A program made the position numbers and the translations under genes. The notes below the pieces were generated by a model, which saw nothing but the letters and a program-made list of their open reading frames with translations, ran no database searches and was not told the DNA's origin. This document shows, in pieces, positions 1 to 9,550 of a DNA stretch of 64,000 nt; within the stretch, counting starts at the first letter, position 1; every line of letters begins with the position of its first letter. Source of the DNA: Microcebus murinus (Eukaryota; Chordata; Mammalia; Primates; Cheirogaleidae). The stretch lies in contig NC_134106.1 in NCBI RefSeq assembly GCF_040939455.1, positions 89,721,001 through 89,785,000 of the forward strand, given 5' to 3'.

Positions 1-590
1 CATGGAGGACTGTATGAGACTGTATAAGGTTTTATTTATTTCTCACAACAGCCTTAAAGGCAAATGCTCTTATAATCATCCCTGTGTTATACATGTTATA
101 ATTGAATTATAAAGAAGGTAAAAAATGTTGCCAGCACATTGTGGATGCAGACCCTGGCAGATAGACCCCACCTCCCAGTTCCTGCCACCCCCTTGGGGAA
201 AAATCAGATAAACAGGCTAAAACAGTCCCAGCAGTACCTGGGAACCAGCATGTGTTTATAAAATGAGCTTCTCCTCTGTCACCTTATTTTCGGATGTCCT
301 TTTAAACCCTTACTCCTATCATGAGTCTTCTGCACATAACCTTTTATGAAAAGCTTTACTATGAACTGGGGTTCAACTGATCCCTGCTAGGCTGATATTT
401 TTTATGGACTCATTGCTTTAATACATGGCAGTGGAGAGACAGAATTTTATTTAGAGAATTTGGTTAAAACTAATCTAATCAGAATTCTGTTTAGATATAC
501 CAAACATTTGTATGGTATGAACAGAATTCTAGGCTTGACTCCTAAAGACAAGGAATTTAAAGCCCAGCAGTGAGCATGAGGTGTATATAG
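1..590. other. Unassigned AT-rich sequence
   Basis: No gene or RNA is visible. Bases 30-120 weakly resemble the 3' half of a minus-strand MIR ('ctcacaacagcc'). The rest matches nothing I recognise; short open frames here have no coding character. Confidence 0.4.
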
Positions 591-670
591 GATGATACAC
601 CCACACACATATGCATATATACACACATAGACACACACATAGATATATACACACAAACATAGACACATAT
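591..670. repeat. Imperfect CA/TA microsatellite
   Basis: Alternating purine-pyrimidine tract of ACAC, ATAT and ACATAG units with many interruptions, so an old, decayed dinucleotide repeat. The minus-strand open frame crossing it is a simple-repeat translation. Confidence 0.8.
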
Positions 671-756
671 GCGCAGTAACAAGAGATGGGCGTTGATGGT
701 AAGTGACATAAAAAAAGCAGAAAGAGCTCAACTTGGAGGACAGAGAAATGATAGTG

Positions 757-1160
757 GAGAGTCTGAAGCAGGGAGACACACAAGGAGGTTTTTCACTCTA
801 AACCAGGCAAGAGATGACATAAAAGAAGTGGCAATGGAGTAAGGTAGAGTGATTTGAGAAATAATTAGAACTTAGATGTTCTGAGGAAAGGGAAAGAGAA
901 ATGGAGAGTGAGAGAGAGGACTAATAGGTGTCCCCAGGTTCTGATTTGCTTGTGGAGGGCATAGTTTGAGCCACAGTTTGGGGAATGGGGGAATAGATAA
1001 GGAGAGAAGATGGTGGGTTCTGTTTTTGACATGTGAAATGTGACATGAGTCTGAGACCTCATGGTGTGAATGCAGCAGCAGTTAGACATCTTAGTCTGGA
1101 GATCACAAGGGAGGTTTGGTCTGACAGTGGGGATACAGGACCCATCAGTGAACAGAGGAG
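757..1160 (-). mobile_element. LINE2 (L2) fragment
   Basis: Purine-rich text such as 'gtttttgacatgtgaaatg', then 'ttagacatcttagtctggag' and 'acaggacccatcagtg', follows the order of the L2 3' region read in reverse complement. Divergent and old. No reading frame survives. Recognised from memory of the consensus. Confidence 0.65.
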
Positions 1161-1599
1161 GCTATTTGGAGCCTTGTAAACCCCACTCTTTGGCAGTCTC
1201 TAGGAATCAGCTGTCTGTTTTTGTGTACAGATTGGCTCCAAGGAATGGTTTATATGAGGGATTGTCAAACAAAGTGCTTTGCAGAATGAAAATACTGTAG
1301 GAAAGCTGGTGGATCATCCCACTGATGACAGAGGTAGGCATATAACCCCTGTGCTGGGGAGCCGCTGTGCCAAGTCTGCTTTTTTATGCTTAAATGTGAA
1401 TCTTCTGAGACCTTCCCAGACAAAGCACATCATCTTGCCTCACATTCTACCAAAGGCTTTTAGCAAATTTCAGAAAAATTGCCAAGTTCAGCTGTGACAG
1501 CCTCACTGGATTTAATAAATATATTATTGCTTTCTTTTTTCTGCCAATTGTTCCTTTCCATAGAAGTCCTAGCTTCATAAAATAGTAAAGATATGACAT
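1161..1599. other. Unassigned sequence
   Basis: Non-repetitive by eye, with two short chance open frames and no splice or codon pattern I would trust. Bases 1500-1560 are AT-rich. Confidence 0.35.
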
Positions 1600-1734
1600 T
1601 GATAATAGTAATACTAATTTCTGTGTTTACTATGATCTAGGGCTCTTGCTACATACTTGACACGAATCATCTCATTTAATCCTTACAAAAACCTAATGAG
1701 GTTGAAGTATCAGCTATTAGCACCATAATCCTAT
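1600..1734 (-). mobile_element. MIR SINE, 5' part in window, interrupted
   Basis: 'catctcatttaatccttaca' followed by 'acctaatgaggt' is the MIR core in reverse complement. The element stops at the MLT1 LTR that begins at 1735 and resumes at 2113. Confidence 0.65.
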
Positions 1735-2112
1735 GTAACAAATTACCCCAAGACTCAGTAGCTTAAGACCACAACCACCTAGATCTGCAGATAGGCTCTA
1801 AGCTGAGCTTGTCTGGGCTGTTCTACTTCTCACTGCAGGTCTGGAGTCAGCTTGGGATTTCTTCTGCACATATCTTCATACTGCAGTCCAGGCTGTAGGG
1901 GAAATAGCAACAGGTATCTAGGAAAAATGCTTCTTATGGTGATGGCAGAAAGTAAGAGGTAAAGAGAAATCGTGATGCCTCTTAAGGTCTAGGCTTAGAG
2001 TTGACACCCACTCACTTCTACCAATGTGCCATTGGCAAGCATGAGTAACAAGCCCAAACTTCTGCTCACAAGGAAAAGGTAAAGAATTAGGGCCAATCAC
2101 TCAATCTATCAC
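1735..2112 (-). mobile_element. MLT1-type MaLR solo LTR
   Basis: Begins 'tgtaacaaattacccc' with 'cagtagcttaagaccacaac' and ends 'caatctatcaca'. This is an MLT1 (ERVL-MaLR) LTR in reverse complement with TG/CA termini. It sits between two halves of a MIR, so it entered after the MIR. The subfamily (one of the older MLT1 groups) is not resolved. Confidence 0.65.
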
Positions 2113-2175
2113 AATTGGGAAACTTTATCTCCATTTTACAGATATAGAATTCTGTGCCAAGAGGTTAAGCTTAAT
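2113..2175 (-). mobile_element. MIR SINE, second part
   Basis: 'tctccattttacagatatag' and 'gaggttaagctta' continue the MIR interrupted at 1734 in the same orientation. Confidence 0.6.
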
Positions 2176-2196
2176 GGTTCATCCTTTCATTTCAAT

Positions 2197-2330
2197 TTAT
2201 TTATTTATTTATTTTATTAAAAAAGCTATACTCTGACTCGAGGGGGGAGGGGGCATGGGCAATATACATAACCTTAACACTTGTACCCCCATAATATGCT
2301 AAAATTAAAAAAAGGAAAAAAAAAAACACT
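2197..2330 (+). mobile_element. L1 3' end (strepsirrhine type) with ATTT repeat in front
   Basis: An (ATTT)n run at 2197-2217 precedes a G-rich tract and 'aacacttgtacccccataat', the terminus of L1 3' UTRs in strepsirrhine primates, followed by an A-rich tail. Extremely 5'-truncated: only about 110 bases of L1. Confidence 0.75.
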
Positions 2331-2369
2331 ATAATGGTCCAGGTAATATTTCTAAACCCGCCAAACCAG

Positions 2370-2848
2370 AAATTCATGACACTGTCCCTGCCTTAAAGGA
2401 TCCGAAAGTGTGTATTGTGGGAGAGACAAACCCGTAGACACATCATTGAGGATAGGACAGCAACATCCACAGCAGAAGTCTCTATGAGATACCAGAGGAG
2501 CAGAAAAAGGGACGACTCACTCTGCCTGAAATAGGCAGGAAGACTCCATGAATAGAGGAGATGATGTCAGAACTGAGTTATGAGGAAGAAGTAGTAATTT
2601 TGTAAAAGAAAACAGATGAATGAGTTCTAAGTAGAGGGTACAATATTTCCTATAACAAGGTATCTAAACAAATGAGAATCCATGAAATTATGTTAAATGG
2701 AAGAAAGATGTTCTTGCTGCAGTGTGGAGTTTGAATTTTAGAGGAGGCCATGGACAAGAGAGGGAGACATCCAGCAAAACCATAGTGAAGTGAGGTCTGA
2801 ATGAAGACATGGACTTTAGCACACAGGAATGCACAAGTGTGGGCAGGT
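2370..2848 (-). mobile_element. LINE2 (L2) fragment
   Basis: 'ctgtccctgccttaaaggat', 'gtgggagagacaaac' and 'tgctgcagtgtggag' appear in the order of the reverse-complemented L2 3' region. Divergent, with no coding capacity. Confidence 0.55.
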
Positions 2849-2874
2849 ACACACACACACACACACACACACAC
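2849..2874. repeat. (AC)13 microsatellite
   Basis: Thirteen uninterrupted AC units; likely polymorphic. Confidence 0.97.
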
Positions 2875-3026
2875 TGGGTAACACTCTCAACATAGATATT
2901 TTTAGAAGAAGAAAAAAAGAGCATGGAAGCAATTTCAGCCACTTTCTCTAATTGCTCATCTGTTGGCCCTATGGGATAGGATTTCAGCCAGGGTGTCACA
3001 CACAGTGCAATTCACCCCGAGACCTG

Positions 3027-3039
3027 TGACCTTTGCCGT
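3027..3039 (-). promoter_or_regulatory. Possible DR1 nuclear-receptor half-site pair
   Basis: TGACCTTTGCCGT reads ACGGCAAAGGTCA on the minus strand, close to the HNF4/COUP-TF/PPAR DR1 consensus. Its GGCAAAGGTCA core recurs at 9486-9498. A motif match only. Confidence 0.25.
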
Positions 3040-3284
3040 TTCTCTTCATTTCTCAGGTGTGCTTTTCACTCTCCCATGGAAGACTCCCTTACCATTATCT
3101 CTCAATTCATGTTGGTCCTCTGTGGATGACTGCTACAAAGTGGCTGTGCCATGGGGTCCAGATGACTTGGGAGGCTGAATTGTCACCTTGAAGTGTCCCC
3201 AGGCTCAGCACTGGTATGTCACAGATCTCAGGCTTCAGGAACTGCAGCACTGGACAAGAGTGAAATTAACAGTACCTAATTTTC

Positions 3285-3385
3285 TTGCTTTTTCTGAGTG
3301 CATTTTATGTGCCAAGTATAGTGAGAAGCACTTAATATACATCATCTCAAACATTTCTCATAGCCTTAGACAATAGTGAGGAAAT
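3285..3385 (-). mobile_element. MIR-related SINE fragment
   Basis: 'ttatgtgccaagtatagtg' and 'cacttaatatacatcatctc' match the reverse-complemented 3' half of MIR. Short and diverged. Confidence 0.5.
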
Positions 3386-3423
3386 AAAAATTCCTAAAAA
3401 ACTACAAAAAATTTCAAATGTCT

Positions 3424-3446
3424 GTTTTTTCTTTTTTCTTTTTTTA
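3424..3446. repeat. T-rich tract
   Basis: T/C homopolymer-like run between the two MIR pieces; low complexity. Confidence 0.7.
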
Positions 3447-3584
3447 AAAGAATAGCTCCTGCTTATTAAGTACACAATTGTGACTGATTCTAAAGCCTGA
3501 AAAACTTTCATTAGACCAGACCCACTCCCAAAGGCACTCTTGTCTTGAGCCTGAGTGTTTTGCTAAGCAAGCAGGAGAGTTTAA

Positions 3585-3780
3585 TAGAAAGTGGGGGCTT
3601 GCAGACAGCCAGGCTTTGAAACACAGCTCCATCACGTATTTCCCGTGAAGCACTGGGCACATCCCCTAACTTCTCTGAGTCTCAGTTTCCTGAGCTCTGA
3701 AGTAGAGATAATCAGGGCTACCCTTCAAGGTTGTTGTGAGGACTAAATGAAATGACATATGGGAAATGTTATCTGATTCT
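3585..3780 (+). mobile_element. MIR SINE
   Basis: 'agccaggctttgaaac', 'tctgagtctcagtttcctga' and 'ggttgttgtgaggactaaat' follow the MIR consensus in order on the plus strand; a near-full-length core. Confidence 0.8.
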
Positions 3781-3784
3781 AGCA

Positions 3785-3904
3785 GCACATGTTCTCTGGA
3801 TTCAGACACCTAGACTCAGCCTTGATGTTCCCTCTTACCTGCTCTGTGACCTTGTACAACCTACTTAAACAGAGATTTTGCTTCCTCATCTATGGAATGA
3901 GGAC
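3785..3904 (+). mobile_element. MIR SINE, 5' half, interrupted by LTR
   Basis: 'tgctctgtgaccttgtacaa' and 'tttgcttcctcatctatgga' are the MIR promoter-proximal and core regions. The MIR breaks at 3904, where an LTR begins, and resumes at 4318. It lies directly behind another MIR in the same orientation. Confidence 0.75.
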
Positions 3905-4317
3905 TGTAGGCAGTTGAATAGTGGCCCCCCAAAGTGTGTGTCCTTTGGCACCTCAGAATGTGACCTTATTTGGAATAAGGATCTTTTCAGATGCAATTAA
4001 GATAAGGACCCTAAATTCCATGATGGCTACCCCTTAAGACATAGAAAAGGAGAAGTGACACAAGGAGGGAAAGTCCATGTGAAGACAAAGACTGAAGTGC
4101 AGCCACAAGCCAAGAACTGCCAAAGATTGCCAGGAAGTAACCAGCACATAGAAAGGCATGGAACAGAGGCTGCCTGTGAGCCTCTAGAAGGAAATGACAG
4201 TGCTGACATATGGATTTTGGATTTCTGGCTTCCACGCTATGAAAAAATAAATTTCTTTCTGATTTAAGCCTCCCAGTGTATGGCAATTCATTAAGACAGT
4301 GCTAGAAAACTGATACA
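3905..4317 (+). mobile_element. MLT1-type MaLR solo LTR (MLT1D-like)
   Basis: Starts 'tgtaggcagttgaatagtgg', passes 'tgtgaccttatttggaataa' and 'gaaaaaataaatttct' (AATAAA signal), and ends 'aaaactgataca'. The TG...CA ends and interior order match an ERVL-MaLR MLT1 LTR. Flanking pentamers aggac / ataac agree at 3 of 5 bases, compatible with a decayed target duplication. Confidence 0.75.
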
Positions 4318-4430
4318 ATAACCATGCAAGATTGTTATAAGGATTAAATTAGTTAACACAAGCAAAGTGCATAGGACAGAGACTGACATATAGTAAGAAT
4401 GTTTAAAGTTTTTGCTCTTATTGTAATCAT
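4318..4430 (+). mobile_element. MIR SINE, 3' half
   Basis: 'gattgttataaggattaaat', then 'gacatatagtaagaatg', continues the MIR broken at 3904. Confidence 0.7.
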
Positions 4431-5319
4431 TAGAATTATATAAATTCAAATGCTCCCAGAGGCTGCTGAATATTATTTGTTGCTGACTATGTAAGTCTGC
4501 TGTTGTACAAGCAGAGCAAAAGTGTCAATCTAAGAGCCTATACACAATTCCAATCAGGATGAGAATGGCACACATAAACTTGGAGTTTGCAGGAATAGTT
4601 CCATTCCTACTAAGTTTAATAGCAGCTTAAACATAGTGCTTTGCTCTTAGCAGCTGCTCACTAAATGTGAAATCTAAAAATGGAATACAATATGTCCTCT
4701 GTTTTATTTTTATTTTTTGTTGCAACAGTTTATGTTTATTTCTTAGTAGAGAAATGATATGACAAATATCAATATTTGGAATGGTCAATATGTCAGCCAC
4801 GTGTAGAATGGAGTGGAGTGGTACCATCTGATGGAGTTGTCCCAGGGCCAAGACTAAGTTGGCAAAGACAAGAAAAGCAAGGGAGAGACACAAAAGGCAT
4901 TTTACAGAACTCATTGAAAGATTTGATATTTTACCAGAAATTTTATTGAAAGAGAGAGAAGAGAGAAAGACAACTGGACCCTGAGAAGAACTTTTAAGTC
5001 ACAACTGAAACAAAGAGGTAAGGAAAGTAGAACATGTTGTATTGTTTTGGGTCCCTTTTTGCCATTTTGAGTTGGGGGTACCTATAAGATGATCTACATG
5101 GAAAGTCTTTCAAACGTTATTCATTTAAAAATATTGGTGAAATATGCATGCTATGTAGACAGCTGTTGATATATTGATATTGGAGTAGATTCTAGCTTGG
5201 CCATAAACATGTCAGAATGAGACTCAATGTATTTCCTTTAAAATTCCTCAGTCACCTTCTTTTTTTTTTAGCTTTATTTATACATTTTAAAAATTTATTT
5301 AAATACATTTATGGGAATT
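4431..5319. other. Unassigned AT-rich sequence
   Basis: No repeat family recognised with confidence. Bases 4940-4970 are purine-rich and 5260-5310 are T/A-rich. No gene seen. Confidence 0.4.
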
Positions 5320-5554
5320 TAATTTAGTCCAACCTCTATGGAAAACAGTATGGAGATTCCTCAAATAACTAAAAGTGAAGGTACCATTCAATCCAGTGAT
5401 CCCACTCCCGGATATCTACCCAAAGGAAAATAAGTCATATAACATCAAAAAGATGCCTGCATTCATATGTTTATTGCAGCATAGTTCACAATTGCAAAGA
5501 TATGGAATCAACCTAAGTGCTCACCAATTCATGAGTGGATTAAGAAAATGTGAG

Positions 5555-5604
<50 letters not shown>

Positions 5605-5905
5605 ACACCATGGAGTACTATTCAGCCCATAAAAAGGAATGAAAAAATGTCTTTCATAGCAACTTGGATAAACTGGTGGCCATTATCCTAAATGAAGTAT
5701 CTCAGGATCAGAAAACAAATACCACATGTTTTTATTTATAAGTGGCAGCTAAATGATGGGTATATGTGGTCATATAAAGTGGTATAATGGTTATTGGAGA
5801 CTCAGAAGGAGGAAGGGTGGAAGAAGGTGAGTGATAAAAAATTATCTATCAGGTACAATGTACACTATTTGGGTGTACACTCAAAGCCCTGACATCACCA
5901 TTATA
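5320..5905 (+). mobile_element. 5'-truncated L1, ORF2 end and 3' UTR
   Basis: 'ccaacctctatggaaaacag', 'tatctacccaaaggaaaa' and 'ttattgcagcatag' encode the degenerate C-terminal part of ORF2. The text continues through 'ccatggagtactattcagcc' into the 3' UTR. Translation is interrupted by a CA microsatellite and frameshifts. Confidence 0.85.
5559..5608. repeat. (AC)n microsatellite inside L1
   Basis: About 25 AC units with one AT interruption, grown from the 'atatatac' site usual at this point of L1 ORF2. It splits the L1 coding relic. Confidence 0.95.
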
Positions 5906-7469
5906 AAAGTCATCCAAATCCTCTGTTTAAATTCAACTCTTTGAGCATAGATGTAAATTTATTAAGGGTCTGCAATTCTCTGTAGATATTTCCTGAAATG
6001 GAATAGGTTTATATATCTTACTTTATGTTTTTCAAGAACCAAAGTCTGCATTGAGCACATGGGCAATGCCAAGCAAAAATAGATATTAGTAAGCCAATAT
6101 TCTATGGCTCCATATTCTACCCTTTGCATAATGGATTCTTCTAGAGACAAGAGCCAAAACTAGGAAAGATTTTCAAAATAGTTTAAGGGAAAAAAAGGTT
6201 TCTCTAGGATACCATTCCTGACTATTTTATCTGCCAAACAGCAGTGGCCTTACCCTCTTTCCAAAGTGCTAGAGATTATTTAGGTAAACTCAGTTATTGG
6301 CAGTAATGAAGGTTTCAATTCAAACTCTCTTTTGGGTAAAGTGATTCAGCGTTAGAAGTGTTATGTTTGATTTCTTCTCACTGTGAAATCCAGATTTTGC
6401 AGGGCTATAATGTTCCATTTTCAGGAAGGCTGGTATGGCCAACATTTAAGTCTAGTTCAACCATGCCTAATGCTATATCCTGTCATTTGAATGCCCCCTC
6501 CCATTACCTCCTTTATCCACCTTTCTTCCCTTAAACTTTGCCATTTAAGATAAATTGAAGGATCATTCTTATCCTAGGATTTAGAGTCTCTTAATTCTGT
6601 TTTTGAATATGTCCAGAGGCAATAGAGTACTTTTATTTTATTTCAATTTGTATTTACCAAACCTATATTATACACTCCATCGGGCAGTGGGCTCCTCTGG
6701 GCTCTTTCCAGAAAATTAAAAACATAAATTAAATATAAATGGCTAAAGCCACAGAACAAGCAAAGCCTTCTTAGTGTCCACAGAGAGGAGTTCTATTACC
6801 ACCACTCGCTTTGGAGAAGAGGGAAGTTACCTGTAATTCTTGTTCTCTTGAAGGTGTATATTTTATAATAGGTCCCCATTCACCTCCCTGCCTTCCCCAA
6901 GGAGTTCTTGGCTGCTTGATTTTCTTGGCTGCAGAAGAACTGGCAGTCAGGGGTTAGCACATTCTTAGGACCCCTGGGGTAGATACATTGCAGTACTAGC
7001 AAGAGTTTATACTCTGTTTGACTGTGTTTCTGGATTTTAATTTTGCCTCAAGCTGTATGTTAAAGCAAGTTCTCTCTGATGAGAATAACTCTGCATTTAG
7101 AGAGAAATGCTTCCCTAAAGACAACATGCCTTTATTAACAGAAATTTTACCCTTTAAAATAATTATAATAAGACATGGAGAAACCGTGAACATTTTTTTT
7201 AAGATCCCAGGCTTCCTCAAGCTTCTTTTCTATTACCTTGAACCTGAACCATGCAGACTAAATGAGGACACATTTCAGTTTCTGTCCCTTACCAAGATAG
7301 ACTAACAATATCTTGAAGCAAGAGTGTGGATTCATTTCAACTCACCTGGCATCTTCTATTGATAGATAGTGGCTGCCTGTTCAGAAGGCCAGATGCAGAC
7401 TCTGAAGGAAGGGGTGTGGTGATTGATTAATGATGTCTGCCACAGTGGAGGACAAGGAAGTGGCAGAAT
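5906..7469. other. Unassigned sequence
   Basis: No element recognised over about 1.5 kb. Open frames of up to 95 codons are present (7018-7305 plus strand) but resemble nothing and start in AT-rich DNA. Bases 6500-7000 are of ordinary complexity and could be tested for conservation. Confidence 0.35.
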
Positions 7470-7575
7470 ATGTGCCTTAAGGACAGTGTTTTATTCATCT
7501 TTGTATCCCTATGCCTGGTATGGCCCCTGGTGCATAGTGGGCCCTCCATTAATACTTGTTGAATTGAATTGACCA
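7470..7575 (+). mobile_element. LINE2 3' end
   Basis: 'attcatctttgtatcccta', 'gcatagtgggccctccatta' and 'tacttgttgaattgaat' are the L2 3' terminus with its short ATTGAA-type tail repeats. Confidence 0.75.
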
Positions 7576-8150
7576 AATTATCTAGCTAATTCCCTCTTTA
7601 TCGACATTGCTACAGCATTGTCTGAGTCTGAAAGAATGGTGGTCATAACATCATCATCTATTGATGGAAAGCAATGGTAGTGAGAAATAGCCCAAGGGTT
7701 GAGTTGTCATGGGGCCGGTAGGTCCGGATGCCCTATAATCTGTTCAATTTCTCTGACGTGGACCCAATGTCTACTAATGAGACTTTCATGATCATCAGCT
7801 CTTTGCTGTTGCCCTATTACCTCCCCAAAGAACTAAATCACATTCTCCATGTGCTTCGCTGCTGGCTGATGTCCTACTGGGATGCATCTCTTAGTAGCCC
7901 AGCATGGATCTGCCTTACAACACCAACCACTGACCACCAGATACTTTCCACTTATGTGGTCTATGCATTGTGTGAGACCCTTACACTCACCACCCTACCT
8001 TTAAGCTTGGAACAGACTTTGGACCCTGTGCTTAAAACTATGTGTTGCTTTGCTTTACAATAGCACCCAATTTCTGGGCCTGCTCAACACCACTTTGTTC
8101 TCCTACTTCCTTCCACCCTCCTTCCCCTCCACCTGATGCATCACTGGCTT
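7576..8150. other. Unassigned sequence with a 111-codon open frame
   Basis: An ATG-to-stop frame runs at 7728-8063 on the plus strand. It has no recognisable domain, signal peptide or motif, and I treat it as chance or as an old repeat. Moderate C/T richness. Confidence 0.3.
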
Positions 8151-8191
8151 ATTATTTTATGTATCCAATATTATTTCATGTATCCAATATC
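8151..8191 (+). repeat. Two-copy 20-base direct duplication
   Basis: The unit 'tattattttatgtatccaa' is followed at once by a one-base variant; a local tandem duplication. Confidence 0.75.
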
Positions 8192-8244
8192 CCCATAATG
8201 ACAAAAGTTCCATGATATTTGATGCAGCCATGAGACAAATCAGA

Positions 8245-8480
8245 TATTTGTGGTTAAATAGTCCTGGTTTAAGTCTTTTGTCTTTTATTTAGTGCCTGTG
8301 TGACCCAAGGCAAGTTATTGACCTGCTCTGTTACTTGCTTTTTTAATTGAAAAATGCAGATAACAATAGCACCTACTTCAAAATATTGCTGAGAGAATTA
8401 GAAATAATATTTGTATTGTGTCTCATATCTAATAAAAATTCAACAAATAATAGCAATTATTATCTCATCCCAGAATCTAC
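8245..8480 (+). mobile_element. MIR SINE
   Basis: 'tgcctgtgtgacccaaggca', 'tgaaaaatgcagataacaat' and the tail 'ctaataaaaattcaac' follow MIR in order. Diverged. Confidence 0.65.
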
Positions 8481-8603
8481 ATTGCATTAGAATTAAGAAA
8501 GTAGATATACCTTCAAAAACTATACAAGAAAACATAGGATCAGACTCCATGTCATAATAACAAAATGTCAGAAATTCTTTAAGACCATATTTATAAAACA
8601 GCG

Positions 8604-8614
8604 ATGACTCAGCA
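8604..8614 (+). promoter_or_regulatory. Antioxidant-response/MAF-type motif
   Basis: ATGACTCAGCA is a full match to the ARE/MARE pattern (RTGAYnnnGCR) bound by NRF2-small MAF or AP-1. It sits in sequence I do not assign to a repeat. Confidence 0.3.
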
Positions 8615-8734
8615 AAAAGACAATAAAATTCTCCAGCAGAAAATCAGTTGTGGATTATTTAGTAATTGGAGGAACAAAAGTAAGGGAGATTTGGAGAGTA
8701 TTGCATACTGTTAATGTATATAAAGCATAAATAT

Positions 8735-8910
8735 CATTATTTATGCTTTCCATTATCTTACTTAGTCCTCACCACAATGTCCCCATTTTACAAGTGAGGA
8801 TGTTGAAGCTGGAAGGTGTTAATCAGCTTGCCCATGCTCGGGTTCCTCATATATTATAGATTTCAACCCTATCCCCAGGTCTTCTGCCCAGTGCTCATTC
8901 TGCCTCTCCA
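8735..8910 (-). mobile_element. MIR SINE
   Basis: 'ttatcttacttagtcctcac', 'ccccattttacaagtgagga' and 'ttctgcccagtgctcattct' match reverse-complemented MIR over most of its length. Confidence 0.75.
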
Positions 8911-9164
8911 GGTCCTCTTACAAAGATATCTGAAGGGATGATCTTAAGCAGGATCCTTACTAAGTTGGCTGGTAAAAGCCTGGAAGGATAGAGCTTGTTG
9001 CTCTCCCACTGGAGAACTTCTCCAGTGCTGGGGACAGGACTCCAGGGATTTTCCTGCCACAGGCCCATTCTCCACACTGAGCTTCTGGCTTGCAGGCCTT
9101 TCCGAGAGGGCCCTGACAATTGAGGGAGCCTTGGTGTCATCACATCATCAGACCACAACCAGAC

Positions 9165-9550
9165 TCAGAGTGTCTGCCTCTGCAAAAACACACCTGAATA
9201 AGCATCGGGAGAAGAACACCTCTCCCCACTCTGGTGTGAAGAGTTTGATGGAATGAAAATAACAAACTTGTCCGCCATGATGATGCAAACGTCAGCTGGA
9301 CCTGTTAGAACAACACTCGCCTTTTTAAAAGGCACCAACGGCCTAACGCTTGTGTTTTTCAGCAGTTCCTCAGAAATGTGTTTGGAGAGAGATGCAGGCC
9401 TTCTCAGGAAGGAGAGATTACTTGCCAGCCTTTTCCACAAGCTCATTCCCCTGTCCTCCCTCTAGGAATGTCCACGCCTAGGGTGTGACCTTTGCCTTGC
9501 CCCTTGTGGTTTCAGAGCAGAGCTTGAAGGACAGAGATGTGTTGCTTGAC
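9165..9550. promoter_or_regulatory. Candidate non-coding regulatory block
   Basis: Non-repeat, GC-richer than its surroundings. It contains TGATGCAAACGTCA (C/EBP-ATF-like half joined to a CRE half) at 9281-9294, an overlapping CAGCTG E-box at 9293-9298, and TGACCTTTGCCTT (DR1-like on minus) at 9486-9498. Short open frames on both strands look incidental. Function is inferred from motifs only. Confidence 0.3.

Noticed and set aside
7728..8063. 111-codon open frame with ATG
   Set aside because: No domain, motif, signal peptide or splice/promoter context; its length is within chance for 64 kb of six frames.
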